From Brevibacterium sp. UCMA 11754 (lineage in GTDB: Bacteria > Actinomycetota > Actinomycetes > Actinomycetales > Brevibacteriaceae), in assembly GCF_021532275.1 (NCBI RefSeq), contig NZ_JACBOT010000008.1:62001-126000 (forward strand): DNA of 64,000 nucleotides. The letters are read 5' to 3'. Numbering within the stretch: the stretch's first letter is position 1; the number at the start of each line of letters is the position of its first letter. This document shows, one piece after another, positions 26,833 to 37,913 of this stretch. The notes below the pieces were generated by a model, which had not been told where the DNA came from, did no database searches, and was given only the letters and a program-made list of their open reading frames with translations. The translations under genes were made by a program, and so were the position numbers.

Positions 26833-28293
26833 TCAGTCCACGGTTGTGCTGCCGATGCGCTCCTTGTCCTCGTTCACGGCCTCGACGACGATCCGGGAGC
26901 CGGCAGGGGTGATATCGGCTGCGGTTTCAAACCCTGTGCGATCGACGACTGCGGTCTCCTCGAGCTGCTCCTCGCTGTCGCCGCTGAGGATGCGCCAGGC
27001 GGCGACGTCGCTGGCTCCGTTCCAGCTCATGTGCACTCGTGTGATGCCCTCACCGGGCTCAGATCTCGTCGCGGTGGGCGGTGCTGACGGAGTCGCCTGC
27101 CAGTCGAAGCGATAGGCCCGGTAGTTCGATCCGCCCGTGAAGGTGGCATCGTAGAGCAGCTTGCCATCGTTGGTGAACTCCGAGAAGTACGGTTCGGAGC
27201 CCCAGCCGATGAACACATTGCCGTTGTCGAGTTCCTGCAGGTTGCCCTGACTTCCCGACGAGCGGTCATCGGGGGCCGGGTACTCGGTGTCGACGCTGGC
27301 CTTCTGCGCTTCCTCATCGACGTCGAGGCGCAGACCTCTGGTATCGCCGAGGCGGGGCGCAGCGTGGTTGTCGAAGAGGGTGATCATGCCGTCGTCGCGG
27401 CGGACAGCGTCATGCTGCCAAGCGAAGGCAGCACCCTCGCCCATCTCGAAGTCGCTGGCAGACCCGCCCAGCACCCAATTCAGGTCGGCGCTCTTCCGAT
27501 CCAGCTGATAGATCGCATGTGTGTTGCGGGCGGAGACGAGCAGCGAATCACCTTCGTCGTCGACGGACACCGAGTTCAGATGGATGTAGTCGAAGGGCTC
27601 CTCCTCGGTGCCCTCGTCGTCCTTGAGCTTCGACTGCGTCTGGTCGACGGGAACGTCGTCGAGTGATCGCCATTCGACAACGGGATCACCGGAGGCGATG
27701 TCGACCTCCTGGACCACTCCTTCCCAGGCCCAGCCGTCCTTCGGGCCGCCGACGGAGCTGAGATCCGTCTGGGTCTTGATATAGGAGAGGAGGAGCATCG
27801 TGCCGTCTTCGGTGATCGTCGTTTCGTGCAGATCGGCGGTCGTGTGGGCGAGGTCCCCGCCCATGCCGACACGGGCGATCTCGTTGTAGCTGTCGTCGAG
27901 CATGACGACCTCCCCGGCTGTTTCGGGCGTTTCTGCCAATCCCTCCCACCAGGTGAGGACGGGCTCGTTCCTGTACTCCTGAACCCGCAGGTCCCACATC
28001 TGGCCCGATCCCTGTCGGATCCAGACCGGCTCTCCGTCTGGGTCGAGGATGAGCCCGCCGACCCAGGACTCCCCGTCATCGGCGGTCTGACCCTTGGGGG
28101 CGAGGAATGTCTCGAGGTCATTGTCGTCCTCGGGCTGCTGTGAGCTGACGTCGATGTCGATCTTCGGCGGGTTCAAGTCGGGCCTGGTGTGGAAGTCCCA
28201 GCGTTCGGGTTGGGGGACTTCCTCTTCAGCGGTGCATCCTGCCAGGAACAGCGTTGCGGCCGCCACAGTCGCGAACAGAGTGCGGTGGGACAT
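26833..28293 (-). CDS. Arylsulfotransferase (ASST)-like lipoprotein
   Basis: A secreted lipoprotein of 486 residues: signal peptide MSHRTLFATVAAATLFLAGC with the Cys at residue 20, then a beta-propeller-like region with repeated blocks and the conserved-His segments DYIHLNSVSVDDEGD and FAWQHDAVRR, typical of the ASST/arylsulfotransferase superfamily. The C-terminus has an Ig-like segment (VHMSWNGASDVAAWRIL). Bacterial ASST moves sulfate between phenolic compounds; whether this actinobacterial branch does so is not established. The start is MSHRTL (28293) rather than eight codons upstream, because it begins a proper signal peptide. Divergent from mfd. Confidence 0.8.
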   Translation of the reverse strand: MSHRTLFATVAAATLFLAGCTAEEEVPQPERWDFHTRPDLNPPKIDIDVSSQQPEDDNDLETFLAPKGQTADDGESWVGGLILDPDGEPVWIRQGSGQMWDLRVQEYRNEPVLTWWEGLAETPETAGEVVMLDDSYNEIARVGMGGDLAHTTADLHETTITEDGTMLLLSYIKTQTDLSSVGGPKDGWAWEGVVQEVDIASGDPVVEWRSLDDVPVDQTQSKLKDDEGTEEEPFDYIHLNSVSVDDEGDSLLVSARNTHAIYQLDRKSADLNWVLGGSASDFEMGEGAAFAWQHDAVRRDDGMITLFDNHAAPRLGDTRGLRLDVDEEAQKASVDTEYPAPDDRSSGSQGNLQELDNGNVFIGWGSEPYFSEFTNDGKLLYDATFTGGSNYRAYRFDWQATPSAPPTATRSEPGEGITRVHMSWNGASDVAAWRILSGDSEEQLEETAVVDRTGFETAADITPAGSRIVVEAVNEDKERIGSTTVD

Positions 28294-28378
28294 GTCCTCA
28301 TCTTCACACGTTTCCACGAAGAGTGCTCTGAGTACGGTCGCCGCCGCTTCTCGTGTCAGGCCAGTGGCTTAGAATTGC

Positions 28379-31300
28379 ATGGTGCTCAACGGACTCGATC
28401 TCACACGCCAGAACTCCACCATCACTGACCTCGTCGGCGCGTTCAACGACCCGGAGACAGCAGGTGGGACGATCGATGCGATCAGAGGTCTGTGGCCATC
28501 GATCCTGCGCCGAACGCTGGTGTCGGGCGACAACGATCCGTCCACCTCGGCGCCGCAGCTCATCGTCACGGCCACCACGCGTGAGGCTGAAGACCTGGCC
28601 CGGGCGCTGGCGGACTGGGTGCCCGAGGACTCGATCGCGATCTTCCCCAGCTGGGAGACCCTCCCACACGAAAAGCTCTCACCTCGGTCTGACACCGTCG
28701 GGCAGCGTCTGCAGATTCTGCACCGCCTGGCCCACCCGAGCCCGGATCGGCACCTGGCCTTCATCATCGCCCCCGTCCGCGCATTCCTGCAGCCGCTGGT
28801 CAAGGGGCTCGGCGACATCGAGCCGGTGGAGTTGGCCGTCGGCGATGAATACGAGATCGACCAGCTGTCCCACCGCCTGACCGAACTTGCGTACTCACGC
28901 GTGGACATGGTCTCCCGCCGAGGCGAATTCGCCGTCCGCGGTGGCATCGTCGATATCTTCCCTCCGACGGAGGATCATGCACTGCGCATCGAATTCTTCG
29001 GTGACGAGATCGATGAGATCCGCGAATTCTCCGTCAGCGACCAGAGATCCATTCCCGCCGAGGCGGAGGCGCAACCGCTGAAGCTCTCGGCTCCACCCTG
29101 CCGGGAGCTCCTGCTCACCGACTCAATCCGGGAGCGAGCGGCCACACTGTCGCAGACGCTGCCGGCAGCAACGGACATGCTCGACAAGATCGCCGGTGGA
29201 ATCGCCGTCGAAGGCATGGAATCACTCTCGGCGGTGCTGGCAGACGGCATGGAGCCGATTATCGCGCTGCTGCCCGAATCCACGAAGATCATCATCACCG
29301 AACCCGAACGTGTCCACGCCAGGGCCGCCGACCTCGTCGTGACGACGAACGAATTCCTCGAAGCCGCATGGTCAGGAGCCGCGGCCGGCGGCGAATCCCC
29401 GATCGACCTGTCCGCCGCGACTTTCCGGACCATGGAAGAGATGGAAGAAGGCGCTCGCCTCATCGGCTTGGCCTGGTGGGAGCTCGGCGGATTCGCCACC
29501 GACGAAGAGCTCGTCTCACCCGCGGAGAATCTGTTCTCCGTTCCGGCGCGCGCACCTCGAGGATATGCAGGTGACGTCGAGGCGATCCTCGCCGATGTCA
29601 AGGGACTCATCCACGACAGGTGGCGCATCCTCGTGCTCACCGAAGGGCAGGGACCGGGCCAGCGGATGGTCGAGGTGTTCTCGGAGGCTGGGGTGCCTGC
29701 GACCTTCGTCGATGACCCGACGGACATCGCCGATGCTCTGGTGACCGTCACCACGGCCGCGCCCTTCGGCGGATTCGTCTTCGACGACCTCAAATTGGCC
29801 GTGCTCACCGAAGCCGATGTGCTCGGTCGCGCGGCAGCCACCTCGACGAGGGACATGCGGCGCCTGCCCACCCGGCGCAAACGCAACCAGGTGGACCCGC
29901 TCAACCTGGCGCCCGGGGACTTCGTCGTCCACGACCAGCACGGCGTCGGCAAGTTCATCGAGATGACCCAGCGCACCACCGGCAAGGGTGCGAACAAGCA
30001 CACCCGCGAATACCTCATCGTCGAATACGCCCCGGCCAAACGCGGTCAGCCCGGCGACCGACTGTACGTGCCCAGCGATGCCCTCGACCAGGTCAGCCGC
30101 TACGTGGGTGGGGAGAGTCCGACCCTGAACAAAATGGGCGGCTCCGACTGGTCGACGACGAAGGCCAAGGCCAGGAAGGCGGTCAAGGAGATCGCCGGTG
30201 AACTCGTCCGCCTCTACTCGGCCCGACAAGCCACCGTCGGCCACACCTATGGACCGGACACACCATGGCAGCGCGAACTCGAAGACGCCTTCCACTACGT
30301 GGAGACCGCCGACCAGCTCACGACCATCGACGAGGTCAAGGGCGATATGGAGAAGGCAGTCCCAATGGACCGTCTGATCTGCGGCGACGTCGGCTACGGT
30401 AAGACCGAGATCGCAGTCCGAGCGGCATTCAAGGCGATTCAGGACGGCAAGCAGGTCGCTGTGCTGGTGCCCACGACTCTGCTCGTCCAGCAGCACTTCG
30501 AAACCTTCGCCGAACGCTACTCGGGCTTCCCAGTCACCGTCGGTGCGCTCTCTCGCTTTCAGACGAAGAAGGAATCGGACAAGGTCGTCGAAGATCTGGC
30601 CGCCGGCAAGCTCGACCTCGTCATCGGCACGCACCGCCTGCTCAGCGGCGAGGTGAGGTTCAAGAGCCTGGGTCTGGTCATCATCGACGAGGAGCAGCGC
30701 TTCGGCGTCGAGCACAAGGAGACGCTCAAGGCGATGCGCACGAACGTCGACGTGCTCGCGATGTCGGCTACGCCGATCCCGAGGACCCTGGAGATGGCCG
30801 TGACCGGCATCCGAGAGATGTCGACCTTGGCCACCCCTCCCGAGGAGCGCCATCCGGTGCTGACCTACGTGGGTAAGAAGGAGGACAAGCAGATCAAGGC
30901 CGCGATCCGTCGCGAACTCATGCGCGAGGGCCAGGTCTTCTACATCCACAACAGAGTCAAGGACATCGAATCCGTGGCCGGCCACATCGCCGAACTCGTT
31001 CCCGAGGCCAGGATCGCGATTGCCCACGGAAAGATGAACGAACAGCGCCTGGAGCAGGTCATCGTCGACTTCTGGGAGAAGAAGTTCGACGTGCTCGTGT
31101 GCACGACGATCGTCGAGACCGGCATCGACATCTCCAACGCCAACACGCTCATAATCGATCACGCTGATCGCTTCGGACTCTCCCAGCTGCACCAGCTGCG
31201 CGGTCGGGTCGGTCGAGGCAGGGAACGGGCCTACGCCTATTTCCTCTACCCGGCAGACACGACACTCACGGAGACTGCCCACGACCGTCTGACGACGTTG

Positions 31301-31972
31301 GCCGCCCATACAGAGCTCGGCGCCGGCATGCAGGTGGCCATGAAGGACCTCGAGATCCGCGGTGCCGGCAACCTCCTCGGCGGTCAGCAATCCGGACAGA
31401 TCGAAGGGGTCGGATTCGACCTCTACGTGCGGCTTGTGGGGGAGGCCGTCGCGAACTTCCGCGGGGAGGACACCGAGCCCGAAGCAGATATGCGCATCGA
31501 ACTGCCCGTCGACGCACACCTGCCGGCAGAATACGTCGACCACGAACGACTGCGGCTCGAGGCCTATCGGAAACTGGCTGCCGCGGCGAACGAGAGCGAA
31601 CTGCAGGAGGTCCTCGACGAACTCGTCGACCGGTACGGACCCTACCCGGAGGCTGTGGGTGTGCTCGCCGATGTCGCCAGACTGCGGATCAGGGCCAAAG
31701 CCTCGGGCATCAACGACATCGTCGTCCAAGGCAACTTCGTCCGCTTCGGTCCGCTTGAGCTCGAGGATTCGCAGGTCGTGCGTCTCAAACGCCTGTACCC
31801 GAAGTCTCTGCTCAAGCCCGCAATCCGGTCGGTGCTCGTGCCCAAGCCGATGACCGGAAACGGCTTCGATGCGAAGGAGATGACGGATTCCGACATCCTG
31901 CGTTGGGCCCACCAGTTCCTCGACGCGATCGTCCCAGTCGTCGCCTCAGATGTCGTCGAAGCTGGCGTCTGA
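28379..31972 (+). CDS. mfd: Transcription-repair coupling factor
   Basis: Displaces stalled RNA polymerase and recruits UvrA. 1197 residues, full length. The N-terminal UvrB-homology region contains [15 protein letters not shown] and [22 protein letters not shown]. The RNAP-interaction domain begins near residue 510 ([20 protein letters not shown]). The translocase follows with Walker [11 protein letters not shown] (about 667-676), [20 protein letters not shown] and the [10 protein letters not shown] motif VI, and the C-terminal UvrA-masking domain with [15 protein letters not shown] closes it. TAGAAT at 28370-28375 suggests a leaderless transcript that may begin at GTG 28382. Confidence 0.96.
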   Translation: MVLNGLDLTRQNSTITDLVGAFNDPETAGGTIDAIRGLWPSILRRTLVSGDNDPSTSAPQLIVTATTREAEDLARALADWVPEDSIAIFPSWETLPHEKLSPRSDTVGQRLQILHRLAHPSPDRHLAFIIAPVRAFLQPLVKGLGDIEPVELAVGDEYEIDQLSHRLTELAYSRVDMVSRRGEFAVRGGIVDIFPPTEDHALRIEFFGDEIDEIREFSVSDQRSIPAEAEAQPLKLSAPPCRELLLTDSIRERAATLSQTLPAATDMLDKIAGGIAVEGMESLSAVLADGMEPIIALLPESTKIIITEPERVHARAADLVVTTNEFLEAAWSGAAAGGESPIDLSAATFRTMEEMEEGARLIGLAWWELGGFATDEELVSPAENLFSVPARAPRGYAGDVEAILADVKGLIHDRWRILVLTEGQGPGQRMVEVFSEAGVPATFVDDPTDIADALVTVTTAAPFGGFVFDDLKLAVLTEADVLGRAAATSTRDMRRLPTRRKRNQVDPLNLAPGDFVVHDQHGVGKFIEMTQRTTGKGANKHTREYLIVEYAPAKRGQPGDRLYVPSDALDQVSRYVGGESPTLNKMGGSDWSTTKAKARKAVKEIAGELVRLYSARQATVGHTYGPDTPWQRELEDAFHYVETADQLTTIDEVKGDMEKAVPMDRLICGDVGYGKTEIAVRAAFKAIQDGKQVAVLVPTTLLVQQHFETFAERYSGFPVTVGALSRFQTKKESDKVVEDLAAGKLDLVIGTHRLLSGEVRFKSLGLVIIDEEQRFGVEHKETLKAMRTNVDVLAMSATPIPRTLEMAVTGIREMSTLATPPEERHPVLTYVGKKEDKQIKAAIRRELMREGQVFYIHNRVKDIESVAGHIAELVPEARIAIAHGKMNEQRLEQVIVDFWEKKFDVLVCTTIVETGIDISNANTLIIDHADRFGLSQLHQLRGRVGRGRERAYAYFLYPADTTLTETAHDRLTTLAAHTELGAGMQVAMKDLEIRGAGNLLGGQQSGQIEGVGFDLYVRLVGEAVANFRGEDTEPEADMRIELPVDAHLPAEYVDHERLRLEAYRKLAAAANESELQEVLDELVDRYGPYPEAVGVLADVARLRIRAKASGINDIVVQGNFVRFGPLELEDSQVVRLKRLYPKSLLKPAIRSVLVPKPMTGNGFDAKEMTDSDILRWAHQFLDAIVPVVASDVVEAGV

Positions 31973-32129
31973 GGCCGGGGTTGAATGCGAAGAGGCGGTA
32001 ATGACTCAACCGATCTGATCGACGCAGAATGAATCTGCACGTATTCTGAGAGTTCACATTCTTCCGCCATTCCTGGCGTAGAGTGCGAATACGAGTACAG
32101 ACGTACCGTGAGACTTAAGGAGAGACACC

Positions 32130-32324
32130 ATGGGTTTTGACGACAAGTTCGACAACAAGACTGAAGAATTCTCCGGTAAGGCCAAGGAGACAGTCGGCGA
32201 CATGACCGGCGATGACGAGCTCAAGGCCGAGGGCTCCGCTGACCAGCTCAAGGGCAAGACCAAGCAGGTCGGCGAGAAGGTCAAGGACCTCGGCAAGGAC
32301 GTCAAGGACAAGTTCAGCAAGTGA
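32130..32324 (+). CDS. CsbD-family stress protein
   Basis: A 64-residue, highly charged protein (MGFDDKFDNKTEEFSGKAKE) with the CsbD repeat pattern GKAKETVGDMTGDDELKAEG followed by QLKGKTKQVGEKVKD. CsbD-like proteins are abundant general-stress (SigB-type) proteins of unknown mechanism. A strong AAGGAGAG precedes ATG 32130 and a terminator follows, so it is monocistronic. Confidence 0.92.
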   Translation: MGFDDKFDNKTEEFSGKAKETVGDMTGDDELKAEGSADQLKGKTKQVGEKVKDLGKDVKDKFSK

Positions 32325-32334
32325 TGAAGAATTC

Positions 32335-32362
32335 GACCCCCATCGCGCCCGCGGTGGGGGTC
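32335..32362 (+). terminator. Rho-independent terminator of csbD
   Basis: Arms GACCCCCATCGC (32335-32346) and GCGGTGGGGGTC (32351-32362) with one G:U pair, loop GCCC, followed by ATTCTTATTGTT. Confidence 0.88.
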
Positions 32363-32445
32363 ATTCTTATTGTTCGACCCTCATAGTTTGTCGAGCAGTG
32401 AGTCGAACCGTCACAGCGGTGCAGGAATCGGAAGGTGTCACGACA

Positions 32446-32904
32446 GTGGAGCAGGCAGAGACAACGGGCGTCATCGGTGCTCGAACCGAGGGAGCACTTG
32501 GGGCGATGGCGACACTGCGGCGCCGGTGCCCGTGGTCGAGCCGGCAGGACCACGGAAGCCTCGAGAAGTATGCGCGCGAGGAGACCGAGGAGCTCATCGA
32601 AGCACTCGAAGACTACCGAGCTGATTCGAATCCGGACCACCGCGCCGCCGTCGTCGAAGAACTCGGCGATGTCTTCTACCAGGTGCTCTTCCACTCCGCG
32701 CTGTTGGACGAGAGTGCCTCCGCCCCCTACGGGCACACACTGGGGATGGTCATCGAAGGGCTGGAGGCAAAACTCATCCGGCGTCATCCCCTGGCCTTCG
32801 GCGAGGGCGCCAGTGATAAGCACATGGCCTCCCTCGAAGACGTCGAGGCCGAATATCGCCGGATCAAAACAGAAGAGAAACAGCAGAGAGACACGAATCA
32901 GTGA
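32446..32904 (+). CDS. mazG: MazG family nucleoside triphosphate pyrophosphohydrolase
   Basis: Hydrolyses (d)NTPs or aberrant nucleotides to NMP and PPi. The 152-residue single-domain form carries the family pattern LRRRCPWSSRQDHGSLEKYAR, the EETEELIEALE metal motif (E-x-x-E) and the downstream VVEELGDVFYQVLFHS (E-x-x-D). The start is GTG 32446 with GGAAGG upstream; GTG 32398 in the same frame is possible. The stop overlaps the phosphatase start (GTGA), so the two are coupled. In M. tuberculosis mazG also follows mfd. Confidence 0.9.
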   Translation: MEQAETTGVIGARTEGALGAMATLRRRCPWSSRQDHGSLEKYAREETEELIEALEDYRADSNPDHRAAVVEELGDVFYQVLFHSALLDESASAPYGHTLGMVIEGLEAKLIRRHPLAFGEGASDKHMASLEDVEAEYRRIKTEEKQQRDTNQ

Positions 32905-33716
32905 GCTTGGATCGCATCGATATCGAAGGCACATTCAACTTCCGTGACATCGGAGGACCCCCCACCTCGGCGGGGGAGTCGAGCGTCGGAAAGGGGAAGG
33001 TCTTCAGGTCCGACGGTATCGCCCAACTGACAGACAGGTCGCGGGCCGACATCAGAGCACTCGGCATCAGAACCGTCGTCGATCTGCGTGACATCGGGGA
33101 ACGATCCAAGCTGCCCGACGCACTCGAGGGACTCGACGTGGAGCACATCGAGCTGCCCATCTTCGACGATGATTTCTTTCCTGAGAAACAGCTCAGCCGC
33201 GAGGAGATGCGAGAGGCCGCCGAGGCGACCGGAATGGACCTCTCCGATCGCTCGCTGAGTAAGATCTACGAGCTGATGATCAGCCATTTCGGAACGCGAC
33301 TGGCCAAGGCCGTCGATGTCATTGCGCAGAGCTGCGAAGGCGGAGTCGTCTTCCACTGCTCTGCCGGCAAGGACCGGACCGGCATGGTCGCCGCCTTCAT
33401 CCTCGCACTCCTCGGCGTCGGGCGTCATGAGATCCTCGAAGATTACGCGATCACCTCCCATCATCTGTCGGGAGGATTCCTCGAGAACATCACCCGGAAT
33501 TTTGCCGACGCCGGCATCTCCGGCAACCTCGCCGAGACGGCAACAGCGGCACCGCCGGAGCTCATGGCGAAGATCCTCGACTCCATCGACGCAGAATATG
33601 GCGAGAACGGTGTCGAAGCCTATCTGCTCGAGCATGGAATGGATCCGGCGAGCCCGGATAGGCTGCGCGAACAGCTGTTGACGTCTGCTGACAGGGAAGA
33701 GGCCGTCCGGGACTGA
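32901..33716 (+). CDS. Tyrosine-protein phosphatase (PtpB-like, Tyr_phosphatase_3)
   Basis: A 271-residue phosphatase. The N-terminus is NFRDIGG (about residues 13-19), followed by TVVDLRDIGER and the P-loop VFHCSAGKDRTGM, with Cys153 and Arg159 as catalytic C-x5-R. Homologues act on phosphotyrosine and/or phosphoinositides; the substrate here is unknown. A short linker near residue 22 contains the dispersed TSAGE-encoding sequence. Coupled to mazG by a 4-base overlap. Confidence 0.9.
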   Translation: MSLDRIDIEGTFNFRDIGGPPTSAGESSVGKGKVFRSDGIAQLTDRSRADIRALGIRTVVDLRDIGERSKLPDALEGLDVEHIELPIFDDDFFPEKQLSREEMREAAEATGMDLSDRSLSKIYELMISHFGTRLAKAVDVIAQSCEGGVVFHCSAGKDRTGMVAAFILALLGVGRHEILEDYAITSHHLSGGFLENITRNFADAGISGNLAETATAAPPELMAKILDSIDAEYGENGVEAYLLEHGMDPASPDRLREQLLTSADREEAVRD

Positions 33717-33795
33717 GAATGAGCTCGGTCCTCCGGTGCATTAAGCTGTCCTGCAGGCACATGTTCCCCATGTGAAACCAATTGCGAAGGAGTAA

Positions 33796-35079
<1,284 letters not shown>

Positions 35080-35147
35080 ATGGCTTCGTCCCCGAGGCGG
35101 GTGTCAGGTGATCATCAACGGTCATCCGGCCCCCGCCTCGGCGGCAT

Positions 35148-35173
35148 TCATCGACAAGACCTCCTGTCGATGA
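35148..35173. terminator. Hairpin downstream of eno
   Basis: Perfect 9-base arms TCATCGACA (35148-35156) and TGTCGATGA (35165-35173), loop AGACCTCC. A second, looser inverted repeat (CCGAGGCGGG near 35091 and CCCGCCTCGG near 35131) lies between it and the eno stop. The A-run after the hairpin gives a T-run only on the minus strand before the stem, so terminator strength on the plus strand is unclear. Confidence 0.5.
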
Positions 35174-35272
35174 AAAACCACCTGCCCCGCGCAATTCATA
35201 CAGCTGCAGAGGTTGTTTATGCGGCTGCGGGTGAGGGGCCCTGCCGCGTCTGCCGAGCGCATCCTCGGATAA

Positions 35273-36310
35273 TCACCTCGTGCCCATGAGGATTCGTCTG
35301 ATCTCTTCGAACTTCGCCTCCGTGAATAGCTCTTTCCAACTGATTCTGATGACTCGCCACCCTTGACCGCGCAGCCATTGTTCTCTGCGCCTTTCGCGTT
35401 CGAGTTCGTCACGGGGCACCCCCGAGCCGAGATACAGCTTTCCGAGTCCATCGATTTCAACGATCAGCCGGGCTGCCTTGTGGCAGAAGTCGACGCGAAT
35501 CTGACGTCGCAGCGAGGTCGAGTCGAACACGATTTGAGGGACGAATCCGACGAATCCGTGTTGAAAGAATCTCACCGCAGCGATCGACTCGGCGGGGGAC
35601 TCGCGACGGGCATCGGCCAAGTCGAGAGCGAGTTGAACCTTCTTGGTGTTCTTGGTCTCCAAGCATTGAGCCAGCGTCGCGAGGATCTTCTCCCTCGTCG
35701 TCAGGCCTCGGTGCAGAGCGTTGTCGAACATGGAAACCGAAATATCTGGATTGTATGTGCGAGCCACATCAATGAGCGTGCGTTCGAGCGTCGTCACCTC
35801 GGTCCCGCGAACTCCCTGCCGGTGCTGCTTCGGGATCGTTACGCCCCTGACATGGATGCTCTTGAATCTGCGGTTGACTCCGGGGCGCACCACCTCCACC
35901 TGGTGGGTGACGGGGTATGCAATCGGCAGGCCATGGATGAGAGCAGCGGAGATATGTGAGAACACCTCGGCCGGAGGCGTTGCCGACGACGTTCGAGTGT
36001 CTGCGGTTGACTCAGAGGAGGTGCCAGTTTCCCCCTGACGCTCCTGCTGTCCCTGCTTCTGAAATCTGACTTCGCATCGTGCCATGACTGCGGCGTCGAG
36101 TTCTTCAATCTGATCGCGGATGTCTCCGTGCTCCGTGAACTCCGAATGCGTTCCCTCATCGATGCTCGCCCACAGCCTCCGGTGGTCTTCCACGGTGCAG
36201 ACGTGTCTGACCGAATAGACGCCGCGAGACAACCGACGAACGCAGCAGCTTCGGGCCCGCCGAATGTCTGCGTGAGTGAATCCGAGCCGGATGATCTGTT
36301 GTGTGGTCAT
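35273..36310 (-). CDS. AbiEi-like antitoxin domain plus DUF559/Vsr-like nuclease-fold protein
   Basis: A 345-residue protein. The N-terminus (TQQIIRLGFTHADIRRA followed by GVYSVRHVC) is like the winged-helix start of AbiEi-type antitoxin proteins. The middle (HISAALIHGLPIAYP, later TTLERTLIDVART) fits the AbiEi body. The C-terminus (RVDFCHKAARLIVEIDGLGK, then ERERRREQWLRGQGWRVIRISWKELF) is the DUF559/very-short-patch-repair nuclease-like fold. No AbiEii toxin is next to it. Base composition is less GC-rich than its neighbours, and it splits the usual eno-ftsB pair, both signs of acquisition. The start is ATG 36310; codons 4 upstream is an alternative. Confidence 0.75.
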   Translation of the reverse strand: MTTQQIIRLGFTHADIRRARSCCVRRLSRGVYSVRHVCTVEDHRRLWASIDEGTHSEFTEHGDIRDQIEELDAAVMARCEVRFQKQGQQERQGETGTSSESTADTRTSSATPPAEVFSHISAALIHGLPIAYPVTHQVEVVRPGVNRRFKSIHVRGVTIPKQHRQGVRGTEVTTLERTLIDVARTYNPDISVSMFDNALHRGLTTREKILATLAQCLETKNTKKVQLALDLADARRESPAESIAAVRFFQHGFVGFVPQIVFDSTSLRRQIRVDFCHKAARLIVEIDGLGKLYLGSGVPRDELERERRREQWLRGQGWRVIRISWKELFTEAKFEEIRRILMGTR

Positions 36311-36882
36311 AATTTTGTACATGAAATTAAAATGCATCAAAACAGACAACATAGCAATGAATGGCGTTAGAGATGTGTATAACTCTGTGGATAAGTCCAG
36401 TTTGAGGTGGAAGCTGGGAGGAGAGTGGTGAGCTGCGGAGCGCTGACTTCCGGAGCATTGGACCCCGGTATCTGCACCCTGCACTGTGAGCGCCAAATCA
36501 CCCAATAGCAACGGGAGGGTTCAGAACCAACGGTGCCGGGGGCTGAACTAGTTGTAGGACGTAGAGGCAAGGGTAGGACGTGCACCCCGGGCGACGGGCC
36601 AGTTGAAGATTCGAGCGGCGATCGGCGGAGCTGCGCGCCGAGCTGCCAAGCGGCTGGAGTGGGCGCCTTGGGGCGGTCGGGGCGAGTGCCCGGGGCAGCC
36701 GGGACTGGCGGGTGAAAGACGCGTGACGGGTGCGCGACGGCAGCGAAGGAGCCCGGCGGATACGGGCTTTCGAAAAATAGAACACGCCACGACACCCAAA
36801 TCCTCGCAGTCCGGATGATGACACGGCAGACTTAGACGTGTTGCGACAGCCTTCCCCATCCCCGGTCGCAGAGGAAAGAGAC
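36311..36882. other. 572-bp stretch without a credible gene; possible structured RNA
   Basis: The first 60 bases after the AbiEi-like start are AT-rich and look like its promoter. The rest (about 36,440-36,780) is strongly G-rich on the plus strand with several local inverted repeats, such as GTTCAG/CTGAAC around 36,516-36,545. It ends in a short hairpin AGCCCG (36750-36755)/CGGGCT (36763-36768) followed by TTCGAAAAATAG. Reading frames here have no family-like content. An untranslated RNA or leader of ftsB is possible but unproven. Confidence 0.35.
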
Positions 36883-37374
36883 ATGGTTCCGAGCAAGCCC
36901 AGAAACAGTGCCCCCAAATCGGCTCCGGGCAGAGCCGCTCCCCGTCGACGCCCTGCGCCGGTCGTCGAGGCTAAGCCCACCGAAGACACTCGCAAGCGGA
37001 AGCTGTCCTGGCAGACGGGAGTATTCCTCCTCGTCATCGCCATCGTGCTCGTCACCTTCCTGCCCTCGATCAATTCGGCCCTCAAGCAGGCACAGCAGAT
37101 CGCCGCGCTCAACAGCGAGATCGAATCGACGAAGTCCGAAGTCCAGGGACTTGAAGAGAAGAACGAGAACCTCAAGGACCCCGCATACATCAAGCGCAAG
37201 GCACGCAAGGACCAGTACTACGTCGAAGAGGGCAAGAACGCGGTCATCGTCACCAACCAGGAGGCGATCAACGGTGACGATTCGGATACGGACCGCCCGC
37301 AACGCAAACAAGCCTGGTACCTTGAGTTGCTGGAGTCGATTCAAGAGGTCGGCAATACCGTGGAGAAGGGCTGA
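36883..37374 (+). CDS. ftsB: Septum formation initiator FtsB/DivIC
   Basis: Bitopic division protein that bridges FtsQ and FtsL. 163 residues: a basic, Pro/Ala-rich cytoplasmic tail (about 50 residues), one membrane span (TGVFLLVIAIVLVTFLP), then an external coiled coil (INSALKQAQQIAALNSEIESTKSEV continuing to about residue 105) and the conserved DPAYIKRKARKDQYYVEEG. The start is ATG 36883 with GAGGAAAGAG just upstream. It overlaps DUF501 by one base. Confidence 0.92.
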   Translation: MVPSKPRNSAPKSAPGRAAPRRRPAPVVEAKPTEDTRKRKLSWQTGVFLLVIAIVLVTFLPSINSALKQAQQIAALNSEIESTKSEVQGLEEKNENLKDPAYIKRKARKDQYYVEEGKNAVIVTNQEAINGDDSDTDRPQRKQAWYLELLESIQEVGNTVEKG

Positions 37375-37904
37375 TGATCACAGAGTGCACCGAGGCGGAC
37401 TTCGCCATCCTGAAGGACCAGCTCGGGCGGATTCCGCGCGGCGTCGTCGGGATTGCCGCCCGCAGCACTTCGGGTGAGCCTCTGGTGGTCGCCACCGCTC
37501 CGAGGCTCGAGGACGGCACGCCGTTCCCCACCGCCTTCTACCTCACCCATCCCGCCTTCGTCACGGAATGCTCGCGTCTCGAGGCTTCGGGGATCATGAC
37601 CGACTGGTCCGCTGAGCTCGCCGAGGACGAGGAGCTCGCAGCCTCCTATGCCAAGGCCCATACCGCTTACCTCGCGACGCGATCCGAGATCGGCAACGCG
37701 GCTGGCCTCGCCGAGGTGGAGGAGATCAAGGACTACTCCGCCGGCGGCATGCCCAACCGAGTGAAATGCCTGCATGCCTTGGTCGGCCACTCGCTGGCCG
37801 CCGGACCTGGGGTCAACCCGATCGGTGATCGCGCAATCTCCTTCATGACCGACGTCCCCACCCCGGCGGGCGCAGAGAACGCCTCGGCCGAGGCAAGCGA
37901 ATAG
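37374..37904 (+). CDS. DUF501 family protein
   Basis: A 176-residue cytoplasmic protein of the family always found between ftsB and ppx in Actinobacteria (Rv1025-like). Typical segments are ADFAILKDQLGRIPRGVVGIA, PTAFYLTHP and MPNRVKCLHALVGHSLAAGPGVNPIGD, rich in conserved His, Cys and Arg, which suggests an enzyme of unknown reaction. The start overlaps the ftsB stop (TGATG). The Ala/Glu-rich tail carries a variant of the dispersed linker sequence. Confidence 0.9.
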   Translation: MITECTEADFAILKDQLGRIPRGVVGIAARSTSGEPLVVATAPRLEDGTPFPTAFYLTHPAFVTECSRLEASGIMTDWSAELAEDEELAASYAKAHTAYLATRSEIGNAAGLAEVEEIKDYSAGGMPNRVKCLHALVGHSLAAGPGVNPIGDRAISFMTDVPTPAGAENASAEASE

Positions 37905-37913
37905 GAGAGACTC

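Noticed and set aside
29516..31912. A 798-codon minus-strand frame opposite mfd
   Set aside because: Antisense shadow caused by high third-position GC; mfd on the plus strand has complete family motifs.
36440..36780. RNase P RNA, SRP RNA or tmRNA
   Set aside because: The known conserved cores of these RNAs were looked for by eye and not found; only a generic structured-RNA suspicion remains.
36367..36795. A 142-codon minus-strand frame
   Set aside because: Pro/Ser/Arg-rich random composition, no ribosome-binding site, no family resemblance.
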